Shown here: positions 47,060 to 56,920 of the stretch, piece after piece
How positions within the stretch are numbered: position 1 is the stretch's first letter
How the letters are laid out: each line of letters opens with the position of its first letter
Assembly: GCA_027422505.1 (NCBI GenBank)
Contig: JAPQWV010000354.1
Location: 372,001-436,000 of the forward strand
Reading direction: 5' to 3'
From: Craterostigma plantagineum
Lineage: Eukaryota; Streptophyta; Magnoliopsida; Lamiales; Linderniaceae
DNA length: 64,000 nt
Notes under the pieces: generated by a model
What the model saw: only the letters and a program-made list of their open reading frames with translations
Told to the model about the DNA's origin: nothing
Database searches by the model: none
Translations under genes and position numbers: made by a program

Positions 47060-48270
47060 TATGCATGATTCCTGCAGTAACAGTTTAACACTGATCAGAA
47101 ACAATTAAAGAGGAGAAAAAAACAGAAAATGATACGTAGGTAACAAAGGAACACAACACGAGTAACAAAATACATAGTCAAAATAACAATTTAATATGTA
47201 CTTAGTTTACTTTATGATTTTCATTTTTTATATTGCAAGCACGCTACATTCACTAAAGTATATGAAATTACGAAGTTTTAGATTAAATATACAAGTTTAG
47301 GTTGTGATTTTCGTGGAGATTATGTTGGCATTGAAGAAGTTGAAGTATATAGTATGGAAAACAAGTAACACTCTTCTTGAAAGGATGATCATGCTCCTAA
47401 GAAATCGATTCTACTTACTCAAAACGTTGCGGATATAAACTATTAGTTGTTTATTACAATCCAAATGGTCGACCTAGCATAAATGATTCAACAACAATAA
47501 TGACATCTTCGATTAATCTTAAATGTAAACTCTATGTTGTTTACTGATTTCATGCAGTAACAGTTTAAGAATGATCAGCAACAATTAAAGAGAAGAAAAT
47601 AACAGAAATTGATATGTAGGTAACAGGGAAACACAACACGAGTAACAGAATACGAAATAACAATAACAATTTAATATGTAATTAGTTTACTTTATGATTT
47701 TCAAATTTTATACTTCAAACATGCTACATTCACTAAAATATATCAATTTACGAAGTTTTAATATATTAGTTTAGGTTGTGATTTTCGTTGGAATTGAAGA
47801 AGGTGAAGTATATAGTTGGAAAACAAGTAGCACTCTTCTTGAAAAGGATGATCATGCTTCTACCAAATTGATTATACTTACACAAAACGTTGTGGAAATG
47901 AACTATTAGATGTTTATTACAATCCAGATAGTCGACCTAACATAAATGACTCGACAAAATTAATCACATCTTCAATTAATCTTAATCACAAACCCTATGT
48001 TGTTTACTGATTTCATGCAGTAACAGTTTATCAGTGATCAGCAACAATTTGAAGAGGAAAAGATAACAGAAAGTAATATGTCGGTAACAAGCAAACACAA
48101 CATGAGTAACAGATTACATAGTCAAAATAACAATTTAATTCGTAAGTAGTTTAGATTTTCAAATTCTATACTTCAAACACGCTACGTTCACTGAACTATG
48201 TCAATTTACGAAGTTTTACATAAAAATATATAAGTTTAGGTTATGTTTTTAATCAAAAATCCTAATTCAC
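47060..48270. repeat. Three tandem units of about 460-480 bp
   Basis: GCAGTAACAGTTTA recurs with GTAAC at 47077, 47557 and 48020. Each unit continues with a second motif 21 bp on (GAAAC or GCAAC), a GTAAC pair 22 bp apart (AACACAACACGAGTAAC), and CAATTTAAT then AAGTTTAGGTT. The third unit is shortened. Confidence 0.85.
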
Positions 48271-48399
48271 AAACTATAATAATTCTGGTAACATATAAAC
48301 ATATAACTAGTAACAGTTTTACACATATCGGGTAACAGATAATCTACGTTTGATTTTATTTAGACTCCCGCCCAAAATTCATCTCATTCTGGTTTTCCC

Positions 48400-49380
48400 A
48401 GCCAAAATTTCACCAATAATTTAGTAACAAATTTAGTCAACGTAGTAACAGAAGCACATATACTAGTAACAGATCCCGAGAATTTTACAAATCGGCCAAA
48501 ACGAAAAAAATACACCCAACAATTAATTACAGTTAAATAACAGGTTTGGCAGACATAGTAACGAGTTTCGCAGACTGAGTAACAACTTTGATGACAGTAA
48601 AAATATACCCAAATTATCAGGATCGCCCGTATTTTTGCGAAATTAAAAGATAAACGTCGGACGAACGAGCAAACAATGTGCCGCATCGAGCTTCCCATAC
48701 TATGGGTGCTTCGAATTGATACATATTAGATGTAATCGTTGCCAAAAACCGCTTTGATTTCATCTTATTTTCGCAAATTGGAACACTACACATGGTAACA
48801 ATTAAGTTAAGTTTAATAGCGTTCTCGACAAAACTAGTAACGATTTTGGCACAACGGGTAACAGATTTGACACTGCGAGTAACAGTTTGAACACAGTAAA
48901 AAAATATCCAAATTATTGGGGTCGATCGTATTTTCGCAAAATTAAAAGATGAACGTCGGACGAACGACCAAACAATGTGCCGCTCCGAGCTTTCCATACT
49001 ATGGGTACTTCGAATTTGTAGATATTACATGTAATCGTTGCCAAAAACGGCTTCAACTTCATCTTACTTGCGCAAATTCGAACACTATAATTGGTAACAA
49101 TTAAGTTCAGTTTAATAACGGTTTTCACAGACATAGTAACAAATTTCACGCAACAGGTAACAGATTTGGCACTTCGACTAACAATTTGGACACAGTAAAA
49201 TATACCCAAATATTGGGGTCGTTCGTATTTTCGCGAAATTGAAAGATGAAGGTCGGACGAAAGAGCAGATAATGAGCCGCACCGAGCTGCCCATACTATG
49301 GGTACTTCGAATTTGTACGTACTAGATGTAATCGGTGCCAAAAATTTCTTTGATTTCATCTTATTTTCGCATATTAGAAC
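48400..49380. repeat. Three tandem units of about 298 bp
   Basis: Anchor CGTCGGACGAA or GGTCGGACGAA at 48655, 48954 and 49251. Each unit includes GTAAC motifs 21 bp apart plus a segment that is open on the minus strand (frames 48384-48698, 48617-48997 and 48913-49359) with shared text such as FLATIT and VPIVW. The frames are repeats of one another and match no family I know. Confidence 0.85.
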
Positions 49381-50622
49381 ACTAAATAGAAAGATAAAAG
49401 CTCATACACATCTTATTGCTTCGTCAATACCACAATACATCCTACATTACACGCCGAAATTGGTTGGTTAATGGGCACTCGAAATTTCGAACCTCGATTC
49501 ACTGTAAAAACGAGATTCGTAAATAAATATTCTGCCGATAACAATTTTCTGCATCGTAGTAACAAATAAGGTATGGAAAATAACATTTCGCTGGACGTTT
49601 ATAACAATATAATCTTAAAGCATAACAAAAAGTCGCCGGAAAATAACTATTAGTTCAGTATGTTGGGAGGGGTATTTTCGTCAATACATAGTTTTAATCC
49701 TTATCTCTGCAATTTTCAAAAAGTTGGTCCTTTAAACTAATTTCATCTCTGACAGGGACTGAACCCTTTAGAAACTTACTAACTGGGGCCTGAATGCAAA
49801 TTTCCCCATAATTAATTTGTCGTACCAAGATAAACAAACTTTCTTACAGTACATATTTTGTACCCTTTTGACAGGAAATCATTATGTAAGTGTCAGAATA
49901 TGTTCTATAATACTGTTAAAAATGTTAGAGAACAATAATAATGACTTTTTATATTTTCATCGCTTTCTCTACCGCCATTAATGTAGCGTGCTATTTTAAT
50001 GTGTTTAGTGTAGCATTTAACCGGTGTTTAGCATACCATTTCATAGGGGTATGATGCACCTTGTACACACGTTTACCGTACTTGTTTTATATTGTTATTG
50101 TACCAAAACTTTTCAGGCATACAAAAACATTAGCCATTACTCTTTTCAGAAACTACACCAATATAATATAGATGCTCATATAAAAAATATCCGTACACGA
50201 ATCAAAATATATGCACATTTGCCAAATGTAGTGCCTAATTTGGAGGAAAAATAGAACGAGCGACATGATAACTATGTTGTGTCTCATTAATACCCAACCG
50301 AAAAATTTCATGAATATTAGAGGACAAACTACAAAGTTTGTATACAATAAAACAAAGGTAGTCTTCAAGAAAAACAAACTATATTCAGCAATCTCCTCAC
50401 TTTTTTCCCCTCAAACATATCAATAATCTTTCGTGTCTTACCTTTAACATCCCAATAACAACCTCATCACGTGCATCAACATTGGTGATCACGTCTCATA
50501 CTGCATAAATTGAAAACAATCATTACAATATCATATCATTCAAACACACGGTAGCAACCCACAGAAACACAATGTACCATTATAATGCATATACTGTACT
50601 AAAATTTAAAACAATCTGTACC

Positions 50623-51227
50623 CGTTGAAACCCAATCATGATAATACGTGATGATGTTTGTTTTTTTTTTTGGTCTGATTCAGCTTGCTCAGCTCATTCC
50701 TCTGTTCTGCTCTGCTTCGTGGGTTGCTGTCGAGTGTCACGGTCTCGCGCAGACCTCTTCACGGCCGTGACGCTCAGTTGAGATGCGTGGGTTTGATTCT
50801 GCCGGATGTCACGGCTTCGTGGAAGATATCTCACGGCCGTGACTGTGGGCTGAGTTACAAGGGCGAGCCTCTGTCGCATGTCACGGTTTCGGGCATGCCC
50901 CCTCACGCCCGTGACGATGAGCAGAGATGCATAGGCGAGTTTCTGTCGCGCGTCACGGCTTCGTGCAAACTGCTTCACGGCCGTGACGCTTTGTTGAGTT
51001 GTTTAAATAGCTATTTTTGACTGCGTTTTTCACTTTCTTCTTCTTCAAGCATTTTCTGTAGTTTAGAGTGTGCGTACGATTCTTGCGTGCGATTTCAGCT
51101 GTAATTCAGATCTGGAATAATAGAATTGTTTTACCCGTGGATGTAGGATATTGAAATCCGAACCACGTTACATCTTTGTCGAACAAGAATCACACACAAT
51201 CACCAAGATCTCGTTTGCAATTCGATA
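50623..51227 (+). repeat. 5' LTR of the plus-strand copia
   Basis: 605 bp, starting CGTTGAAACCC (the 3' copy has the expected TG) and ending TTCGATA. Contains a 72-bp tandem array at 50737-51000. Confidence 0.95.
50737..51000. repeat. 72-bp tandem array with TCACGGCCGTGA palindromes
   Basis: Units start with GTCACGG at exact 72-bp spacing (TCACGG at 50737, 50809, 50881, 50953; the fourth unit is shortened). Each has a second site 22 bp on: TCACGGCCGTGA at 50759, 50831 and 50975, and a one-base variant (TCACGCCCGTGA) at 50903. An identical array is in the 3' LTR from 55813. Because 72 is a multiple of three, both strands remain open as 24-residue repeats. Confidence 0.95.
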
Positions 51228-51239
51228 TGGTATCAGAGC
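51228..51239 (+). promoter_or_regulatory. Primer binding site (Met-tRNA type) of the plus-strand copia
   Basis: TGGTATCAGAGC directly after the 5' LTR. Confidence 0.95.
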
Positions 51240-51303
51240 AACGTTTTTGAGCTGCGCGATGTCCTTCATCTTCAGCTACATTCAAAGCTTATTTTTCAGA
51301 ACA

Positions 51304-52011
51304 ATGTCAGAGATAGTTCCGCCCAATCCGTCCAATCCACCGACCGCCAACAATTTGGGGATGAATGATCCCTATTTCGTGGGCACCAGTGACAACTCCG
51401 GCCAATTTCTGGTTCAGGAGCCACTGAATGGAGATAATTACGTCACCTGGAGCCGGGCAATGATGATTGCTTTGACAGGTAGGAACAAAGAGGGGTTCGT
51501 CAATGGGGATCTCGTTCCACCAGTGGACAATCCACAGAATCTCGAGGCCACCAAGAACGAACGAGCTATGTGGAAGAGGAATAACAATGTGGTAATATCT
51601 TGGATTATCAATTCAGTCACCAAGGATATATCTGCTAGTATCTTGTACAATTCGAGTGCTAGGGAGGTTTGGTTAGATCTTGAAGAAAGATTTGGGCAGA
51701 GTAACAAGCCTAGGATTTTTCAGCTTAAAAGGGACCTCATTAATCTCACTCAGGGTTCTTTGAGTATAGCTGCATACTACACTAAACTGAAGACCTTGTG
51801 GGATGAGTTGGCTAGCTATAAGCCAAGAATTAAGTGTAATTGCCCAGGCACAGCTGAGGTCAAGGCCTATCACGAGGAGTATGTGTTGACGTTCCTTATG
51901 GGGCTGAATGATGCGTAGGCCCAGACTAGGGGACAAATTCTATTAATGGACCCCTTACCTAGCATCAACAAGGTCTTTTCTTAACTGGTCCAAGAAGAGA
52001 GGCAAAGGTCC
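51304..52011 (+). pseudogene. Copia gag, N-terminal part with two stops
   Basis: Starts MSEIVPPNPSNPP; the Met at 51304 is preferred to the upstream in-frame Met at 51151, which lies inside the LTR. Copia gag phrases: NGDNYVTWSRAMMIALTGRNKEGFVNG (residues about 44-70), VVISWIINSVTKDISASILYN, EVWLDLEERFGQSNKPRIFQLKRDL and SIAAYYTKLKTLWDEL. In-frame TAG at 51916-51918 and TAA at 51982-51984 interrupt it; the frame itself continues into the zinc-knuckle part. Confidence 0.9.
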
Positions 52012-53349
52012 ATGCTCGGTGGATATGCTAAGAGTGTTGAGGAGCATAATAACAGTATGGCAATGATGACTGCCAGGGGGGATACAGAGCAAGCTAGGAA
52101 GACGTTTTATTCCCAGAAGAGGGATGGTATGAAGCCTATTTGTACCCACTGCAACAAGCAGGGTCACACCAAGGAAACTTGTTACCGGCTTCATGGGTTC
52201 CCACCGGGATTCAAGCAAAACCTGAAGCACAAAGGAGCAAGAACCAACATGGTCACAGTGGATCAAGGCAAGAAATCAGGACAAGCAACAAATCAAGGTG
52301 GCTCGGACCCAGCGTGTGCAGCGGGCAGTATGGTTCAGGTGCAGATGACTCCACAACAGCTGCAAAATCTGCAGATGCTCATCAACCAATCTGTGGCAAC
52401 CATGCCTCAAGGAGGCATAGATTTGTCACAACATGGTGAGACATGGACAGGTATCTGCCTCTCATTTAAGGAACCTAAGTTAATGCGATCTAATTACTGG
52501 ATATTTGATTCTGGAGCAACTAGACATGTTTGTGGGAATCATGATCTGTTATGTGACTTACATGAGGTAGATGAGTCTAGTGTGATCTTGCCTGATAAGT
52601 CAGTCATTAAGGTTAATAGGGCTGGGACAGTCGTGCTAAATGATCATATTACCTTGACTGAGGTTCTGCTAGTACCTGAATTTCACTTTAACCTAGTCTC
52701 TGTCAGTTCATTGGCCAAATCTAACAACTGCAGGTTTGTTTTTAGTGCTGACCACTTTATGATACAGGATCATACTCTCCAGATGATTGGCAAGGGTAAT
52801 GAAGTGGGAGGCCTTTACTTGCTTGAGACAGATTTGGATTGTAGAACAGTTTATAAAAATGATGTTACTTACTTAAATAAAGTGTCTTTGGAGCTATGGC
52901 ATAGTAGGTTAGGTCATCCCTCAACTAGAGTGTTAGATGTACTGAAACCTGCTTTAAGACATAATCTTGGTGCTACACATGATTTCTGTAAAGTGTGTCC
53001 CATTGCAAAACAGAGAAGAACACCCTTTCCTCATAGTGGAAAGTTAGCTTGCTCAGCCTTTGATCTAATACATTGTGATGCTTGGGGGCCGTTTCATGTG
53101 CCCTCACATAAAGGACATCAACATTTCGTTATGATTGTTGATGATCATACTCGTTTTACTTGGGTTTTTATGATTGAGTACAAGTCAGAGGTTCAATCTG
53201 TTCTCACCTACTTTTTGGCCCTAGTCGAGACTCAATTTAAGTGCAGAGTTAAAACGAGGTCTGATAATGCAAAGGAGTTCAATTTAGTTGAACTGTTTAA
53301 GAAAAATGGGATCCTACACCATTTATCTTGTGTGAAAACGCCACAATAG
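52012..53349 (+). pseudogene. Copia gag end, protease and integrase core
   Basis: A 445-codon frame. Zinc knuckle CTHCNKQGHTKETC (CX2CX4HX4C, residues 44-57); protease active site WIFDSGATRHVCGN (about 163-176); integrase zinc part LWHSRLGHPSTRV...CKVCPIAKQRRTPF; catalytic Asp in LIHCDAWGPF and in TRSDNAKEFN. A TAG at 53347-53349 lies just before the catalytic Glu (IVERKHQH, next frame segment), where Gln is usual. Domains otherwise look full length. Confidence 0.92.
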
Positions 53350-54621
53350 AATTCTATTGTGGAAAGAAAGCACCAACATTTGTTGAATGTAGCTAGATCG
53401 CTCCTGTTTGAGTCATGCATACCAATTGAATATTGGTCTGAATGTGTACTCACAGCTGCCTACCTGATAAATAGAACACCTTCAAGGTTGCTGAAAAATA
53501 GAAGCCCATATCAACTACTCTATCATAAACCAGTTGACTATAGTGTCCTTAGAGTTTTTGGTTCACTCTGCTTCTGTGCTTCACTCGCAGCAGGGCGAAG
53601 GAAATTTGATCAAAGGGGTAGAGAATGTGTGTTTTTGGGATATCCTCATGGAATGAAGGGTTATCGAGTTCTTGATTTAGAGACCAAGGAGGTGTTTGTG
53701 TCTAGAGATGTCCAGTTTAAGGAAAATGAGTTTCCCTTTAAGAGACATGATTCCAATGGTGCATTAGATAACCCCTTTTCTAGACATGTTTTGCCTAGGC
53801 CATGTACTGAGGAATCAATGATTGGTCAAGGCGAGAATTATGTCATTGAGACAGGAAGCGGCACTGAGAGCATACCTCTTGCACATGAGGTAGCAGACAC
53901 GACAGAGCCCATACCTTTGGCAAATCCTGCTGGGAATGATGAGCTGAATCCAGAAGGCACATTGGATAATCAACACACTGAGGGAAGATCTAGAAGACCA
54001 CTAAGGAGACCAGCTTATTTAAGAGACTACCACTGTAACCGACTTCTTGAAAAGAAGGTTCTGTACCCCATTTCCAAGGTTATCTCCTATGAGAACTTTT
54101 TAGACCAATACCAGAATTATGTTTGTAAAATTTCCTTGACCCATGAGCCTAGAAATTATGCCCAAGCCTCTGCATCCAAGCAATGGGTGGAAGCTATGAA
54201 TGAGGAATTTAGGGCCTTAGAGACCAATGACACGTGGACTGTCATGCCTTTACCTAAGGGGAAGAAGGCTATAGGTTGTAGATGGGTATACAAGGTAAAA
54301 TTAAATTCCCGTGGTGAGGTCGAAAAATACAAGGCACGTTTGGTTGCCAAGGGTTACGATCAAAGGGAAGGGGTAGATTACATTGAGACCTTCGCTCCTG
54401 TAGCTAAGCCTAACACCATTAAGGTACTTTTGTCTTTAGCTGCCAAGCTTAATTGGCATTTAGAGCAACTAGACGTTAACAATGCCTTTTTGAACGGTGA
54501 TTTGAGTGAGGAGGTGTACATGGACCTACCTCAAGGGTTTTACGGAAACCATCAAGTTTCTAGTTCGAACAGAATGGTATGTAAGTTGCATAAATCCTTA
54601 TGGCTTGAAGCAAGCTTCTAG
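53350..54621 (+). pseudogene. Copia integrase C-terminus and RT N-terminus
   Basis: Same frame as the previous segment after the TAG. Begins with the catalytic Glu in VERKHQHLLNVARSLLF, then YWSECVLTAAYLINRTPS, CVFLGYPHGMKGYRVLDLETKEVFVSRDV, a variable linker, and RT motifs [53 protein letters not shown] and QLDVNNAFLNGDLSEEVYM. A frameshift near 54600 (after CKLHKSL) ends it. Confidence 0.92.
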
Positions 54622-55727
54622 GCAATGGAATAAGAAGTTTTCTGATTCCATTAAAAGCTTTGGATTCGTTCAAGCACAATCTGATCATACGCTCTTTGTT
54701 AGAGGGGCAGGTAACAACTTAGTAGTTTTGCTAGTTTATGTAGATGACATAATACTTGGAGGTCCCTCTATGCAGGAAATAGAAGTTATTAAGGATTTCC
54801 TAAAGAGCAGCTTCAAAATAAAAGACTTAGGGGAGTTGAAGTATTTCCTGGGTATTGAAGTTGCTCGAAGTGGGAAAGGTATTTACATTTCCCAAAGGCA
54901 ATATGTGCTACAATTACTAAATGATGCAGGTTACTTGGAAGCCAAGGGCCTCACTACACCCATGAACCCAGGACAACAACTGACCATAAGTGAAGGTGAG
55001 TTGTTAAGCAATCCCTTTAGATATAGAAGATTGGTGGGTAGGTTGTTATACCTTACGTTTACAAGGCCTGATATCACCTATGCTGTCCATAAGTTGAGTC
55101 AGTTTATTTCTGCTCCGCGGAGCTCTCATATGATGGCTGTACATCATCTTCTTCGATACCTTAAGAATGCACCTGGCCAAGGGCTTCTTTTCAGCTCCAC
55201 AGGTAACCTAGACGTAGAAGGATTTTCTGATGCAGATTGGGCCGTATGTAGGGATACTAGGAAATCACTTACGGGTTATTGCACCTTCTTAGGTGACTCA
55301 CTCATTACATGGAAGGCTAAAAGGCAAGCCATTGTATCACGATCCTCCACGGAGGCTGAGTATAGGGCCTTAGGATCTCTTGTTTCTGAAATGATGTGGC
55401 TTAAAAGCCTCTTGAGTACTTAGCATTAGTTTAGATCATGTTCCTGTCATTTTCTGTGATAATTTGTCTACCCTTAAGCTAGCCACTAACCCTAAGTTCC
55501 ATGAGAGGTCAAAGCATATAGAAATAGATTGTCACTTCATTAGAGATCACATAGCGAAAGGTGACATTAGGTTGCTACCCGTTAAGTCAGAGGACCAATT
55601 AGCAGATGTTTTTATTAAACCCCTCACAGGACCCGTGTTGCAACAATTGTTAGTCAAGATGTCCGTAATGAACCTATATCATCCATCTTGCGGGGGGATG
55701 TTGAAACCCAATCATGATAATACGTGA
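54600..55727 (+). pseudogene. Copia RT catalytic part and RNase H
   Basis: GLKQASRQWNKKFSDSI opens this part; the YVDD motif (LVYVDDIILGG) is near 54736. LGELKYFLGIEVARS and TRPDITYAVHKLSQF follow. RNase H has FSDADWAVCRDTRKS (about 55220) and SRSSTEAEYRAL (about 55340). A second frameshift near 55420 shifts to [18 protein letters not shown] and [12 protein letters not shown], and the frame ends inside the 3' LTR at 55727, as is usual for copia elements with short spacers. Confidence 0.92.
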
Positions 55728-56302
55728 TGATGTTTGTTTGTTTTTTTGGTCTGATTCAGCTTGCTCAGCTCATTCCTCTGTCCTGCTCTGCTTCGTGGGT
55801 TGCTGTCGAGTGTCACGGTCTCGCGCAGACCTCTTCACGGCCGTGACGCTCAGTTGAGATGCGTGGGTTTGATTCTGCCGGATGTCACGGCTTCGTGGAA
55901 GATATCTCACGGCCGTGACTGTGGGCTGAGTTACAAGGGCGAGCCTCTGTCGCATGTCACGGTTTCGGGCATGCCCCCTCACGCCCGTGACGATGAGCAG
56001 AGATGCATAGGCGAGTTTCTGTCGCGCGTCACGGCTTCGTGCAAACTGCTTCACGGCCGTGACGCTTTGTTGAGTTGTTTAAATAGCTATTTTTGACTGC
56101 GTTTTTCACTTTCTTCTTCTTCAAGCATTTTCTGTAGTTTAGAGTGTGCGTACGATTCTGCGTGCGATTTCAGCTGTAATTCAGATCTGGAATAATAGAA
56201 TTGTTTTACCCGTGGATGTAGGTTATTGAAATCCGAACCACGTTACATCTTTGTCGAACAAGAATCACACACAATCACCAAGATCTCATTTGCAATTCGA
56301 TA
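55699..56302 (+). repeat. 3' LTR of the plus-strand copia
   Basis: 604 bp, TGTTGAAACCC to TTCGATA. Carries the same 72-bp array (from 55813) as the 5' copy. Confidence 0.95.
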
Positions 56303-56920
56303 GTACCAAAAAATAAAACACACAGGGTACCAAAAGTAAGAATCGTAATTCTTAATTTAAAACCCACAGAACCCCCAAAATGAAATGAAAAACTCAGTTT
56401 AAACTGCCCTAATCGAGAGAAATAACCGAAAAACTCCAAAGTGAAGCATAAAAATTCAATAATTGATATTTACTAATTCAAATCGAGGCCTAATAATAAT
56501 AACTTACAGATTTGGGTCAAATTATTTGGTTCCGACGATTTAGGTCAAAAGAGTTGAAACGAAAACATCACATACTGGGATCAAATTCGAGAGGAGATCG
56601 TAAATTCTTCCTTGGATGTTGAAATTTTTCATGGGTATTCGATTGGTATGTTCGATTTCGTAGATTTTGTTTGAATTCGTGATGGATATGTGGATTTCAT
56701 CGTTCCTTAATGTGATAGTATTGGTAAAATCATTGTAAGTTTTGAGGGGTGTTTTTTCTATATGGTCCTTTAAGTGAAAGATAAGTATTGAAATGGGAAG
56801 TTAAGTGATAGTATTTTATGCTAGTGCCGATTTAAGTGAAATTCCTCCATATAATATTTACATATTTCAATTGATTACGTGTATTTTTTTAAACGATAGC
56901 CTATGTTAATTAGCAAAAAT

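Larger units (their letters stand above)
45671..49807. mobile_element. 4.1-kb MULE built from GTAAC repeat arrays
   Basis: Inverted ends GGGTAAATTTGCATTCAGTC and (complement) GGGGAAATTTGCATTCAGGC align for about 150 bp, both with AGTTTAAAGGACC at terminal positions 70-82. They are flanked by the exact 9-bp duplication ATAATTAAT (45662-45670, 49808-49816). No transposase. The interior is a hierarchy of repeats: two units of about 457 bp (45880-46790), three of 460-480 bp (47060-48270) and three of about 298 bp (48400-49380). Nearly all contain GTAAC motifs spaced 21 or 22 bp. Related by its ends to the 404-bp MULE at 41319. Confidence 0.9.
50623..56302 (+). mobile_element. Ty1/copia retrotransposon, young but broken
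   Basis: LTRs at 50623-51227 and 55699-56302, TSD GTACC at 50618-50622 and 56303-56307. The primer site is TGGTATCAGAGC (51228-51239) and the polypurine tract GCGGGGGGA sits just before the 3' LTR. Gag, protease, integrase, RT and RNase H are in copia order on the plus strand. I count five substitutions and one 1-bp indel between LTRs (about 1%), so it is recent, yet the coding region has three stops and two frameshifts. Confidence 0.96.
40402..56848. mobile_element. Large non-autonomous MULE holding five later insertions
   Basis: The left end GGAGCAATTTCATTTAAAT and the complement of the right end GGAGGAATTTCACTTAAAT are imperfect inverted repeats. They stay alignable for about 105 bp (CTTTCACTTAAGGACCAT versus CTTTCACTTAAAGGACCAT near position 80). 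Exact 9-bp flanks ATATAATAT lie at 40393-40401 and 56849-56857. Subtracting the inserted elements (41319-41722, 42101-44443, 44671-45186, 45671-49807, 50623-56302) leaves about 3.3 kb without coding frames. The AT-rich TSD beside a microsatellite could be chance, so the TIR match is the main support. The core is rich in GTAC tetramers. Confidence 0.65.
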
